DNA from: Cryptomeria japonica
Lineage: Eukaryota > Streptophyta > Pinopsida > Cupressales > Cupressaceae
DNA: 64,000 bases
Direction: 5' to 3'
Assembly (NCBI RefSeq): GCF_030272615.1
Contig: NC_081406.1
Span: forward strand, 142,075,299-142,139,298
The translations under genes were made by a program, and so were the position numbers. This document shows positions 23,359 through 33,570 of the stretch, in pieces. Below the pieces are notes generated by a model. The model made no database searches and was not told where the DNA came from. It saw only the letters and a program-made list of their open reading frames with translations. Each line of letters begins with the position of its first letter. Position 1 is the stretch's first letter.

Positions 23359-24470
23359 TGTAAGAACCCAACTTGGCTCTCCTTTGCTGACTGTTTCTTT
23401 TGAATGCAATAGATTTGAATTTGTTTTGGTTTTTGAATGTTGATAGATTTTTTTGTGGTTTTTTTTTTTTGGTAATAATGAGCAATGATACAATACTGAA
23501 ATAAACTCCTATGCTTAAAATAATACTGAAACAATAATATTACTGCTGGAATTAATTTGCGAGACTATCAAGGGAATGTTTGTTCTGTTTTATGGCCAAT
23601 ATGCCTGGAAAACAAATTCATTACAATGTAAGATAAAAACCTGATTTTTGCTGTCCCAGTAGTTGAAAAAAATCTGCCAACTACAAATTTTAATTTTTTT
23701 GAAAAAATTACTGTTCACGCGGTACTGTAGCAATCCGTACGGCGGCACTATTCACGCGGTACTGTAGCAGTCCGTACGGTGGTACTGTAGCGTTTACTGT
23801 AGCCCGAGTACTGTAGCAGCAATTGTATTTTGAAATGATTGCTTCAATTCTGATTTTTAATGGCTGCCAAATGAAACTGTAGGTCTGCAATTAATATATA
23901 TTCAAAAATCTGCATACCCTAGATGTCTTCCCTTCTTTTTAAAGCCCAAATAGAACTCCAGAATGAAGCTCTCCTGAAATGCCAAATTTAGTGGATATTT
24001 CACCACCTCAAATGGTTGCAACACTGAAGAATTGTCACTCTCCAATGGCTGACTGAATCAGAAACCCTTGGCTTCTTCTCCCAAGTTCATAACAAACAAA
24101 TATCAATTCTCTGGATGGATGATATAAAAATGAGCTCTTAAGTCCCTTCTTATTCTTTCTTATGAGAGCTCGAACACTTTCTTGGCCAATGTGGGATCAA
24201 AGACATATTCACACATTATAATATTAAAGTGACTTTATTATTATAAAGTTACTTTATAACTTTATAATAACATTAAAATATTTAAATAAATCACTTAAGT
24301 CACATTTAATTAAATTAATTAAATATAAAGTCACCTTTTTTAATTTTATTTTATTTAATGACTTAATAAGAAATTAATTTAATCAATTTCTCCTTATTTC
24401 TCCACTTAGCCTTCCGAGAATGTAAAGGCTAAGAACTCCAATGAGATGCTAAAAAGGTGGGGACATTACA
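23359..24470 (-). repeat. LTR C (chimeric, extra LTR in array)
   Basis: It is 1112 bp. The U5-side half carries E/F-type markers (GAAATAAAC, TTGCGAGAC, 14-bp deletion in the motif block). The U3-side half carries B-type markers (CACATTTAATT, CCGAGAATG). It has no internal region on either side. Confidence 0.93.
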
Positions 24471-24472
24471 GA

Positions 24473-25584
24473 TGTAAGAACCCAACTTGGCTCTCCTCTG
24501 CTGACTGTTTCTTTTGAATGCAATAGATTTGAATTTGTTTTGGTTTTTGAATGTTTATAGATTTTTTTGTGTTTTTTCTTTTTTGGTAATAATGAGCAAT
24601 GATACAATACTGAAATAAACTCCTATGCTTAAAATAATACTGAAACAATAATATTACTGCTGGAATTAATTTGCGAGACTATCAAGGGAATGTTTGTTCT
24701 GTTTTATGGCCAATATGCCTGGAAAACAAATTCATTACAATGTAAGATAAAAACCTGATTTTTGCTGTCCCAGTAGTTGAAAATAATCTGCCAACTGCAA
24801 ATTTTAATTTTTTTGAAAAAATTACTGTTCACGCGGTACTGTAGCAATCTGTACGGCGGCACTATTCACGCGGCACTGTAGCAGTCCGTACGGCGGTACT
24901 GTAGCATTTACTGTAGCGCGAGTACTGTAGCAACAATTGTATTTTGAAATGATTGCTTCAATTCTGATTTTTAATGGCTGCAAAATGAAACTGTAGGTCT
25001 GCAATTAATATATATTCGAAAATCTGCATACCCTAGATGTCTTCCCTTCTTTTTAAAGCCCAAATAGAACTCCAGAATGAAGCTCTCCTGAAATGCCAAA
25101 TTTAGTGGATATTTCACCACCTCAAATGGTTGCAACACTGAAGAATTGTCGCTCTCCAATGGCTGACTGAATCAGAAACCCTTGGCTTCTTCTCCCAAGT
25201 TCATAACAAACAAATATCAATTCTCTGGATGGATGATATAAAAATGAGCTCTTAAGTCCCTTCTTATTCTTTCTTATGAGAGCTCGAACACTTTCTTGGC
25301 CAATGTGGGATCAAAGACATATTCACACATTATAATATTAAAGTGACTTTATTATTATAAAGTTACTTTATAACTTTATAATAACATTAAAATATTTAAA
25401 TAAATCACTTAAGTCACATTTAATTAAATTAATTAAATATAAAGTCACCTTTTTTAATTTTATTTTATTTAATGACTTAATAAGAAATTAATTTAATCAA
25501 TTTCTCCTTATTTCTCCACTTAGCCTTCCGAGAATGTAAAGGCTAAGAACTCCAATGAGATGCTAAAAAGGTGGGGACATTACA
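24473..25584 (-). repeat. LTR D (chimeric, extra LTR in array)
   Basis: It is 1112 bp, with the same E-left/B-right chimera as LTR C. It shares TCTGTACGG with LTR E at a site where C reads TCCGTACGG, so D is closer to E on that side. It is joined to C and E by GA dinucleotides (24471-24472, 25585-25586). Confidence 0.93.
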
Positions 25585-25586
25585 GA

Positions 25587-26698
25587 TGTAAGAACCCAAC
25601 TTGGCTCTCCTCTGCTGACTGTTTCTTTTGAATGCAATAGATTTGAATTTGTTTTGGTTTTTGAATGTTTATAGATTTTTTTGTGTTTTTTTTTTTTTGG
25701 TAATAATGAGCAATGATACAATACTGAAATAAACTCCTATGCTTAAAATAATACTGAAACAATAATATTACTGCTGGAATTAACTTGCGAGACTATCAAG
25801 GGAATGTTTGTTCTGTTTTATGGCCAATATGCCTGGAAAACAAATTCATTACAATGTAAGATAAAAACCTGATTTTTGCTGTCCCAGTAGTTGAAAAAAA
25901 TCTGCCAACTGCAAATTTTAATTTTTTTGAAAAAATTACTGTTCACGCGGTACTGTAGCAATCTGTACGGCGGCACTATTCACGCAGCACTGTAGCAGTC
26001 CGTACGGCGGTACTGTAGCGTTTACTGTAGCGCGGGTACTGTAGCAGCAATTGTATTTTGAAATGATTGCTTCAATTCTGATTTTTAATGGCTGCCAAAT
26101 GAAACTGTAGGTCTGCAATTAATATATATTCGAAAATGTGCATACCCTAGATGTCCTCCCTTCTTTTTAAAGCCCAAATAGAACTCCAGAATGAAGCTCT
26201 CCTGAAATGCCAAATTTAGTGGATATTTCACCACCTCAAATGGTTGCAACACTGAAGAATTGTCGCTCTCCAATGGCTGACTGAATCAGAAACCCTTGGC
26301 TTCTTCTCCCAAGTTCATAACAAACAAATATCAATTCTCTGGATGGATGATATAAAAATGAGCTCTTAAGTCCCTTCTTATTCTTTCTTATGAGAGCTCG
26401 AACACTTTCTTGGCCAATGTGGGATCAAAGACATATTCACACATTATAATATTAAAGTGACTTTATTATTATAAAGTTAATTTATAACTTTATAATAACA
26501 TTAAAATGTTTAAATAAATCACTTAAGTCACTTTTAATTAAATTAATTAAATATAAAGTCACCTTTTTTAATTTTATTTTATTTAATGACTTAATAAGAA
26601 ATTAATTTAATCAATTTCTCCTTATTTCTCCACTTAGCCTTCGAAGAATGTAAAGGCTAAGAACTCCAATGAGATGCTAAAAAGGTGGGGACATTACA
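25587..26698 (-). repeat. LTR E (3' LTR of chromovirus 2)
   Basis: It is 1112 bp, with termini as in the other copies. U3-side markers are CACTTTTAATT (shared with LTR F) and CGAAGAATG. The pol frame of element 2 ends at TAG 22 bp inside this LTR. Confidence 0.93.
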
Positions 26699-29544
26699 GT
26701 CCGCCCTTCCTGAAATTGCTTGTCCTCAAGCAACTTCAACTCCGGATGCTGCAAAATCTCCTCATTCTCCCAAGTAGCATCCTCTACTGGCAAATCCTTC
26801 CACTTCACCAAATATTCCCGGATGTTACGTCTCCTCAAGTTCCTTTCTCTGAAATCAATGATAGCCTCCGGTATCAAAACAAGTTTTCCCTCATCATCCA
26901 GGGGTGGTAGTACTGTAGAAGGCACAATATGATGTCCTAGCGCCTTCTTGAGGCGTGACACATGAAAAACGTTGTGCACCTTGCTCTCTGCCGGTAAATC
27001 TAACTCATAAGCCACCTCTCCCACTTTCCTGATAATCCTAAATGGACCATAGTATTGTGGCTTAAGTTTCTCGGCACCACTCTTCTTGAGAGTGGATTGA
27101 CGGTAAGGCTGCAACATAAGATACACCATATCTCCAACCTCAAAAGTCCGCTCAGTCCTCTTCTGATCTGCATACTGCTTCTGCTGATTCTGTGCCTTAG
27201 TTATATTATCCTTGAGAGTCTTAACAATGTCTTGACTCTCCTGTAACAAATCACCTGCACTGGGCACTCTACTGTCACTCAAAAGCAGATCCATAAAATT
27301 GGGTGCCTCATACCCATACAGGGCCATAAAGGGTGACATCTGAATAGACATGTGATAAGTGGTATTGTAGCAATACTCACAGAGATAAATCCACTTTACC
27401 CATGCCTTCTGTTGCCCTGCTATATAATTTCTGAGATATCCCTCCACCCATTTGTTCACTATCTCTGTCTGACCATCTGTCTGAGGGTGGTAGCTAGTAC
27501 TCGGAGTGAGCTCTGTCGCACACAACCTGAATAGCTCCTGCCAAAAGTGACTCATAAACCTGCTGTCCCTGTCACTCACAATGCTCCGAGGTAAGCCATG
27601 TAATCTGAATATCTCCTTGAAGAACAACTCTGCCACCTGTGTAGCAGTGTATGTAGCAGTGATCGGAAAGAAGTGTGCAAACTTCGTAAGGCGATCCACA
27701 ACCACATATATGCAGTCCCTGCCTTGGGCCCTAGGCAGTCCTGTGATGAAGTCCATAGACAAACACTCCCACTTCCTATCAGGAATCGGAAGTGGCTGAA
27801 GTAAACCGGCTGGATAGGAGTGTTCTTGCTTATTCTGTTGGCAGGTGGGACACTCCCTAACATACTGAAGTACCTCTGCTTTGAGCCCTTTCCATGTGAA
27901 GCGCTCTCTAATCTGCCGGTATGTCTTGTAGTAACCAGGATGTCCTGCCATAGGTGAATCATGAAAAGATTTCAGAACCATCCTCCTCACTGCTGATCCT
28001 GGAACCAAAAATATTCGCCCTCTGTAAATGATGAGCTCATTCACAAGGGTGTATCTGCTGTCCTGAATATTCCCATCTATGAATCCAGCTGCCCAAGTAT
28101 CCTTTGCATACTCTGCAAGGATCAAGTGTCTCCAATCCTCCGATATGTCTGTCAATAAGCTCAAATGGGGCCGATGTGATAAGGCATCAGCAACTACATT
28201 CTGTGTCCCCTTAAAATATGTAATGTCAAAGTCATAGGACTGTAACTTGCTCACCCACTTCTGCTGCCTATCATTGAGATCTCGCTGCCCCAAAAAGTAT
28301 TTTAGGCTATTATGGTCGGTTTTGATACAAAATTTGCTACCTACCAAATATTGCCTGAATTTAGCCAAAGTATGCATAATGGCTAACATCTCCTTATCAT
28401 ATATGCTGAAGCTCCGCTCTGGCCCTCTCAATTTCCTGCTCTCATAAGCAATAGGGTGCTTCTCCTGCATAAGCACCGCTCCAATGACCTCCCCGGAAGC
28501 ATCACAGTGTAGCTCAAAATGTTTGCTGAAATCTGGTAATGCTAACACTGGACAAGAAGTCATCAACTCCTTAAATTTCTCAAAACACTCCTGTGCCTCA
28601 GGAGTCCACAAGAAAGCTCCCTTTCTCATCAAATCTGTCAAGGGTGCTGCATGCCTAGAATATCCATCCACAAACCTCCTGTAGAAACCACATAATCCCA
28701 GAAAGCCCCTCAACTGTGTAAGGTTCACCGGTGAAGGCCACTCCACAATGGCACGAATCTTTTCAGGATCCATGCGTACGCCCTCTGCACTGATGATGTG
28801 ACCCAAGTACAACAACTCTGTCATGCCCAAATCACACTTCGACTCCTTTGCATACAAGGACTCTCTGCTCAATATATCCAACATCTTGTCAAGGTGAACC
28901 AAGTGCTCCTCCCAAGATCTACTGTACACCAAGATATCATCGAAGAAGACAAGTACAAATTTCCTCAACTGAGGATGGAAAACCCGATTCATTGTTTCCT
29001 GAAAAGTAGCAGGTGCGTTAGTTAGCCCAAATGGCATAACTACAAACTCAAAATGGCCACAATGACATCTAAAGGCTGTCTTCTCAATGTCCTGCTCTCT
29101 AACTCTGATCTGGTGATAACCTGATCTCAAATCTATCTTCGAGAAGAAGCAAGCTCCATGAAGCTCATCTATCAACTCATCGATCCTAGGAATGGGGTAC
29201 CTGTTTTTAATTGTCTTCCTATTAAGCACCCTGTAATCAATGCACATCCTCAATGTCCCATCCTTCTTCTTCACTAAGACCATTGAAGAAGCGAAAGGAG
29301 ACTTACTTGGTCTAATGTGGCCCATAGCAAGTAACTCCTTTACGGTTTTCTCAATTTGATCCTTCAACCTCTTCGGATGCCTGTAAGGTGTAATCATGAT
29401 GGGTTTAGCCCCCTCCTCTAACTCAATGATGTGCTCAATACCCCTGTCTGGTGGTCTACCTGGTGGAATGTCACTGAAAACCTTAGAGTGTTTAACTCTA
29501 AGCTCCTGAATATCAAGAGCATATTCAATCTTCTGCTGTCCCTC
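26677..29544 (-). CDS. pol: Chromovirus 2 pol: RT, RNase H, integrase, chromodomain
   Basis: It is the in-frame continuation of gag-protease after a single TAG at 29545-29547. From N to C: RT with FFDDILVYS as the catalytic-loop variant of YVDD; RNase H with HCDASGE, KTDHNSL and ADALSHRP; integrase zinc domain ([10 protein letters not shown]...CPTCQQNK); integrase DDE core with [15 protein letters not shown] and the QTDGQTE region; chromodomain with [16 protein letters not shown]; tail [15 protein letters not shown]. All 956 codons are open. The chromodomain, if functional, would steer integration to modified chromatin. The last codons overlap the LTR. This is the best-preserved pol in the window and looks catalytically complete by motif. 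Confidence 0.95.
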   Translation of the reverse strand, partial: EGQQKIEYALDIQELRVKHSKVFSDIPPGRPPDRGIEHIIELEEGAKPIMITPYRHPKRLKDQIEKTVKELLAMGHIRPSKSPFASSMVLVKKKDGTLRMCIDYRVLNRKTIKNRYPIPRIDELIDELHGACFFSKIDLRSGYHQIRVREQDIEKTAFRCHCGHFEFVVMPFGLTNAPATFQETMNRVFHPQLRKFVLVFFDDILVYSRSWEEHLVHLDKMLDILSRESLYAKESKCDLGMTELLYLGHIISAEGVRMDPEKIRAIVEWPSPVNLTQLRGFLGLCGFYRRFVDGYSRHAAPLTDLMRKGAFLWTPEAQECFEKFKELMTSCPVLALPDFSKHFELHCDASGEVIGAVLMQEKHPIAYESRKLRGPERSFSIYDKEMLAIMHTLAKFRQYLVGSKFCIKTDHNSLKYFLGQRDLNDRQQKWVSKLQSYDFDITYFKGTQNVVADALSHRPHLSLLTDISEDWRHLILAEYAKDTWAAGFIDGNIQDSRYTLVNELIIYRGRIFLVPGSAVRRMVLKSFHDSPMAGHPGYYKTYRQIRERFTWKGLKAEVLQYVRECPTCQQNKQEHSYPAGLLQPLPIPDRKWECLSMDFITGLPRAQGRDCIYVVVDRLTKFAHFFPITATYTATQVAELFFKEIFRLHGLPRSIVSDRDSRFMSHFWQELFRLCATELTPSTSYHPQTDGQTEIVNKWVEGYLRNYIAGQQKAWVKWIYLCEYCYNTTYHMSIQMSPFMALYGYEAPNFMDLLLSDSRVPSAGDLLQESQDIVKTLKDNITKAQNQQKQYADQKRTERTFEVGDMVYLMLQPYRQSTLKKSGAEKLKPQYYGPFRIIRKVGEVAYELDLPAESKVHNVFHVSRLKKALGHHIVPSTVLPPLDDEGKLVLIPEAIIDFRERNLRRRNIREYLVKWKDLPVEDATWENEEILQHPELKLLEDKQFQEGRTVMSPPF

Positions 29545-31476
29545 CTATGATGGCATCAACATGCACTCTGCTGCCCACTCTACCTGATCATGTCGAATCA
29601 ATCTAGCCATCCTCTGGAAAGAAACCATCCTGAGATCACTGTCCCTGATTGCCTTAAGAATATGTGTCTTCCCATTCACTTTAAACCTCATCTCCATCTC
29701 CTTGAGGTTAAGAGTGAACTCCCCAATATCATGCAACCAACTCATCCCAAGGACTATATCTGTATCTCCCATAGGCACAACATAGAAATCTGCCTTAAAG
29801 TCATAATTATTAACTTTCAATGGGAGTCCAGTGATCTTACGATCACATTTGAGGACATAGCCATCAGCTACCCTCACTCTAATTCCCCCAAACTCCTCTG
29901 TTTGTATGCCACGCTTCTCCACCATCCTAGCATCAATGAAATTATGAGTGGCACCTGTATCAACCAAAGTTATGACTCGCTGTCCAGCAAGCACTCCTCT
30001 CATCCGGAATGACCCTTCCTGCCTAATACTAGTGAGACGAGCTTCCCTAAGTTGCCCATCTCCTTCCCCATCCTTGGACTCCATTTTAGACAAGTTTTCA
30101 GCCTTGTCTTCCTCTTTTTCACCATCTATTTCCTGTATATCAGACTGCTGATCTGAATTATCTGATTCTGATTCCTCATAGTATGCCCACATAACTCTGT
30201 TAGCTTTGCCCTTTGGTCTAAGAGGACAATCATGGTTTGCATCATAGGGTCCTTTACAGTAGAAACATAATTTTTTCTTCCTCAAATCATTTAATGTTTC
30301 CCTGTCAAAAGGTGCTGGAGTTTTATCTTTAGAATCATTTTTAAAATCAGTCCTCTCTGGTTTTTTATAAAATGGTTTGTTATCCTTACTAGAAGATGCT
30401 CCTTTGGACTGAAATTTGTTTGTTGGGACTGCATGTTCCATACTTCTTGCCTTTTTCATAGCTTCCTGTAAAGAAATAGGATCAAATGCCTTTATCCAAC
30501 CTCTCAGTGGTTCGGATAGGCCCTCAATGAAAAGAACTATCAATCTACGCTTTGAAATGTTTGGCACCATGACTGCCAACCGCTGAAATTCACCAATGAA
30601 ATACTCCAAGTTGCCTGTTTGTTTCAGCTGTGCTAAGTCCCGGAAGTAAACCTCTGGATCTTTCTTGTCAAATCTTTCAACCAACCTATCCACGAAGTCC
30701 TGGTACTCTGTCACCTGATTATGCTGAAGTGTTACCATACCATGGTACCACCAATCATGTGCTACTCCCTCCAAATGCAAAGTGGCGTATTTGATAGCTT
30801 CAATCTCTGTCATTGGCCTCAGAGCCAAAAATGTGTCAAGCTTATGAATCCAAGCTTGAGCTGTCATCTTACCACTCCCATCAAATGTAGGCATAGTAAG
30901 CTTGCCTGTAACCCTATTTAGCTCACTATTTTGACCTCTAGGCCTCCTATCCTGTCTGAGTGACCTGTAATGCTCTCTTCTCTGATTAACAAACCTCTCG
31001 AATGTCATCCTCTCTCGCACCTGTGGAGTCAATAAATCCCATTCGTCATTCGCAGCCATGAGGATATCTGCGAACATCTCCTCTCCTGGTTCTCCTGTAG
31101 GTGCTACCTCAGGCTCATCTCTAATGAAGGTAGGACGTGTAGGCCTGTCTGCTGTCCTGGAATGAGTCCTATGAGCTCTAGGTGATCCCACTGCACTCCT
31201 GTTATCCCCTTGCTCCTGATTCTGTCTGTCTTGTGGGTTCATGCGCTCAATCATGGTGGTGAGTGCCTGCAAGGCCTGAGCCATTTGCTGCTGTCCTGTA
31301 GCCATTGCTCTGAAAAATTCCCATGTTTCTTGCTCCTCATTCCTATCGCCTCTGGGTGGGCTACCCCCTTGCCTGTCACCCATGGTGCCCGGCTGCCTGT
31401 CAAATTCTTGTTCCCTGTCAAACAAAGCTCGCTTGCGAGTGTAATATCTGTGAGAACCAACCTCAGGCGGCTGCAT
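29545..31476 (-). CDS. gag: Chromovirus 2 gag-protease, ends at premature TAG
   Basis: The ATG at 31476 is 46 bp from the LTR. The 643 codons encode a Glu/Gln/Arg-rich N-terminus; a retrotransposon gag core with GSGKMTAQAW, the WW block (VAHDWWYHGMVTLQHN) and DRLVERFDKKDP; a zinc knuckle of the form CX2CX7HXC (CFYCKGPYDANHDC); an acidic linker; and a retropepsin domain with LVDTGATHNFID and IVLGMSWLHD. It stops at a TAG where elements 1 and 3 have CAG (Gln). Without that one base the frame would be a single ~1599-aa gag-pol. I read the stop as a mutation rather than programmed readthrough, because related copies lack it. Confidence 0.95.
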   Translation of the reverse strand: MQPPEVGSHRYYTRKRALFDREQEFDRQPGTMGDRQGGSPPRGDRNEEQETWEFFRAMATGQQQMAQALQALTTMIERMNPQDRQNQEQGDNRSAVGSPRAHRTHSRTADRPTRPTFIRDEPEVAPTGEPGEEMFADILMAANDEWDLLTPQVRERMTFERFVNQRREHYRSLRQDRRPRGQNSELNRVTGKLTMPTFDGSGKMTAQAWIHKLDTFLALRPMTEIEAIKYATLHLEGVAHDWWYHGMVTLQHNQVTEYQDFVDRLVERFDKKDPEVYFRDLAQLKQTGNLEYFIGEFQRLAVMVPNISKRRLIVLFIEGLSEPLRGWIKAFDPISLQEAMKKARSMEHAVPTNKFQSKGASSSKDNKPFYKKPERTDFKNDSKDKTPAPFDRETLNDLRKKKLCFYCKGPYDANHDCPLRPKGKANRVMWAYYEESESDNSDQQSDIQEIDGEKEEDKAENLSKMESKDGEGDGQLREARLTSIRQEGSFRMRGVLAGQRVITLVDTGATHNFIDARMVEKRGIQTEEFGGIRVRVADGYVLKCDRKITGLPLKVNNYDFKADFYVVPMGDTDIVLGMSWLHDIGEFTLNLKEMEMRFKVNGKTHILKAIRDSDLRMVSFQRMARLIRHDQVEWAAECMLMPS

Positions 31477-31509
31477 GTGATTGCTAAACCCTCAGGATGG
31501 CAGGATTTA

Positions 31510-31521
31510 GCTCTGATACCA
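31510..31521 (-). other. PBS of chromovirus 2 (initiator tRNA-Met)
   Basis: Minus strand TGGTATCAGAGC, one base after the LTR F end at 31523. Confidence 0.92.
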
Positions 31522-31522
31522 A

Positions 31523-32562
31523 TGTAAGAACCCAACTTGGCTCTCCTCTGCTGACTGTTTCTTTTGAATGCAATAGATTTGAATTTGTTTTGGTTTTTGA
31601 ATGTTTATAGATTTTTTTGTGTTTTTTTTTTTTTGGTAATAATGAGCAATGATACAATACTGAAATAAACTCCTATGCTTAAAATAATACTGAAACAATA
31701 ATATTACTGCTGGAATTAATTTGCGAGACTATCAAGGGAATGTTTGTTCTGTTTTATGGCCAATATGCCTGGAAAACAAATTCATTACAATGTAAGATAA
31801 AAACCTGATTTTTGCTGTCCCAGTAGTTGAAAAAAATCTGCCAACTGCAAATTTTAATTTATTTGAAAAAATTACTGTTCACGCGGTACTGTAGCAATCC
31901 GTACGGCGGCACTATTCATGCGGTTCCGTTCACGCGGCACTGTAGCAGTCCGTACGGTGGTACTGTAGCGTTTACTGTAGCGCGGGTACTGTAGCAGCAA
32001 TTGTAGTTTGAAATGATTGCTTCAATTCTGATTTTTAATGGCTGCCAAATGAAACTGTAGGTCTGCAATTAATATATATTCGAAAATCTGCATACCCTAG
32101 ATGTCTTCCCTTCTTTTTAAAGCCCAAATAGAACTCCAGAATGAAGCTCTCCTGAAATGCCAAATTTAGTGGATATTTCACCACCTCAAATGGTTGCAAC
32201 ACTGAAGAATTGTCGCTCTCCAATGGCTGACTGAATCAGAAACCCTTGGCTTCTTCTCCCAAGTTCATAACAAACAAATATCAATTCTCTAGATGGATGA
32301 TATAAAAATGAGCTCTTAAGTCCCTTCTTATTCTTTCTTATGAGAGCTCGAACACTTTCTTGGCCAATGTGGGATCAAAGACATATTCACACATTATAAT
32401 ATTAAAGTGACTTTATTATTATAAAGTTACTTTATAACTTTATAATAACATTAAAATATTTAAATAAATCACTTAAGTCACTTTTAATTAAATTAATTAA
32501 ATATAAAGTCACCTTTTTTAATTTTATTTTATTTAATGACTTAATAAGAAATTAATTTAATC
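31523..32562 (-). repeat. LTR F (5' LTR of chromovirus 2, U3 end lost)
   Basis: It matches LTR E but stops after TTAATTTAATC, lacking about the first 87 bp of U3, including the TGTAATG terminus. It is replaced by the 22-bp flank repeat. The TATA region near 32300 and the whole R/U5 remain. Markers (GAAATAAAC, TTGCGAGAC, CACTTTTAATT) are E-type; it does not have the 14-bp deletion of C, D and E. Confidence 0.92.
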
Positions 32563-32579
32563 CAAGAGACACATCCAAC

Positions 32580-33233
32580 CGATTATGCAAATATATGATT
32601 ACAATCATTTCTCCCTCGAAAGGGGGGAATTGGATATTTTGTATATAATCCAGATTGCATCACTCTTAAAGAGCCATTGTCGCAGGCACATTATCGGGAG
32701 CACAAATAAATCGTTTCATATCAGAGACAACCCCTCTGTTGCAAGCATTGTCGCCTATATCAGACATCACAGCATTTCAGAATTGCGTAAATATATCAGC
32801 ATATCAGATACAACAATTATTGCTATAAGCAATAAGCAGAATTGATTGCACGGATTGAAAGATTGCATTAGAAACAGCAACTATATTTGTATAAGCGATA
32901 ATTAAGGATCAGTCATTATGATACGAGTTACACCAGAAATAGCAATTCGTATTGCTATACGCAATACCATTATATCTCATTGCATAGTTATATTGCCACA
33001 TTAGACATTCAATTTGTATCCCTTATCAATATAGGTGAAAGGGAAAGTTTAAGGACATATTATTCACTTAGCATTCATTTATATTGATTATAATAGAAAA
33101 AGCAAGTGACATTAATTGATTTATACCATTAATTATATAATTGATGTTATAATTCGATATTATAATCTTTAGTGAGTTAAGAATTAAGAGTATTTGTCTC
33201 TTAAGGACTAATAATCGTAGAAGGGACATTACA
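32580..33233. repeat. Segment J, right arm
   Basis: This continues segment J across the array insertion point and ends GGGACATTACA at 33233. On the minus strand it starts TGTAATGTCCCTTCTACG and is AT-rich, like the U3 of the chromovirus LTRs. No ORF of note. Confidence 0.45.
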
Positions 33234-33367
33234 AAAACTCCAAGACTCGGGCACGGGAAACATAAAATTGACCACTAAGCAGCCAAAACCCTAACCTAAC
33301 AGCACAGAAAGCAGGAAAAGAGGGGGTCCCCGTTAGCAATGGGGCGATGTGTGAAAAGGTCACAACA
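33234..33367 (-). repeat. LTR start (TGTTGTGACC family), interrupted by segment J
   Basis: On the minus strand it starts TGTTGTGACCTTTTCACACA and continues with a GCCCCATTGC block. The first ~45 bp match the start of the 4.5 kb solo LTR at 51007, then the two diverge, so it is a related but distinct family. It abuts the integrase fragment directly and is cut at 33234 by segment J. I infer it is the 5' end of the 3' LTR whose other end lies at 10127. Confidence 0.6.
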
Positions 33368-33565
33368 CCACCCAGGTGTAAGCATCCTTGAACATGCCTG
33401 GCCAATAGTAGCAGTTTGTCAAGATTTTATAGGCAGTCATCGTCGAAGAAAAATGTCTGCCGCAAGCTTCATTATGGAATGTTTTTAGAAGAGCCTCTTG
33501 ATGTTCCTTATTGACACAACGCAAGAAAGTCTTGTCCAATCCCTTTTGAACAAAACATCATCAAA
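33368..33565 (-). pseudogene. Integrase N-terminal zinc domain of the Tat-like element
   Basis: On the minus strand the frame encodes an integrase HHCC-type start (TFHNEACGRHFSS, KILTNCYYWPGMFKDA). It is in frame with the RNase H end at 42883 once the chromovirus at 33571-42877 and one copy of its 5-bp target duplication are ignored. An in-frame stop lies near 33510. The catalytic DDE core is missing: the frame runs straight into an LTR start at 33367. Confidence 0.75.
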
Positions 33566-33570
33566 GATGA

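Larger units (their letters stand above)
17781..32562 (-). mobile_element. Tandem chromovirus array (two elements, six LTRs)
   Basis: Order on the plus coordinates: LTR A, deleted internal region 1, LTR B, LTR C, LTR D, LTR E, full internal region 2, truncated LTR F, all minus strand. B-C, C-D and D-E are separated by just GA. Both flanks of the array carry the same 22-bp sequence (17759-17780 and 32558-32579). Internal regions encode Ty3/gypsy chromoviruses with a C-terminal chromodomain. Confidence 0.92.

Noticed and set aside
29397-29547. Programmed stop-codon readthrough between gag-protease and pol of element 2
   Set aside because: Elements 1 and 3 have CAG at this codon, so the TAG is most simply a mutation.
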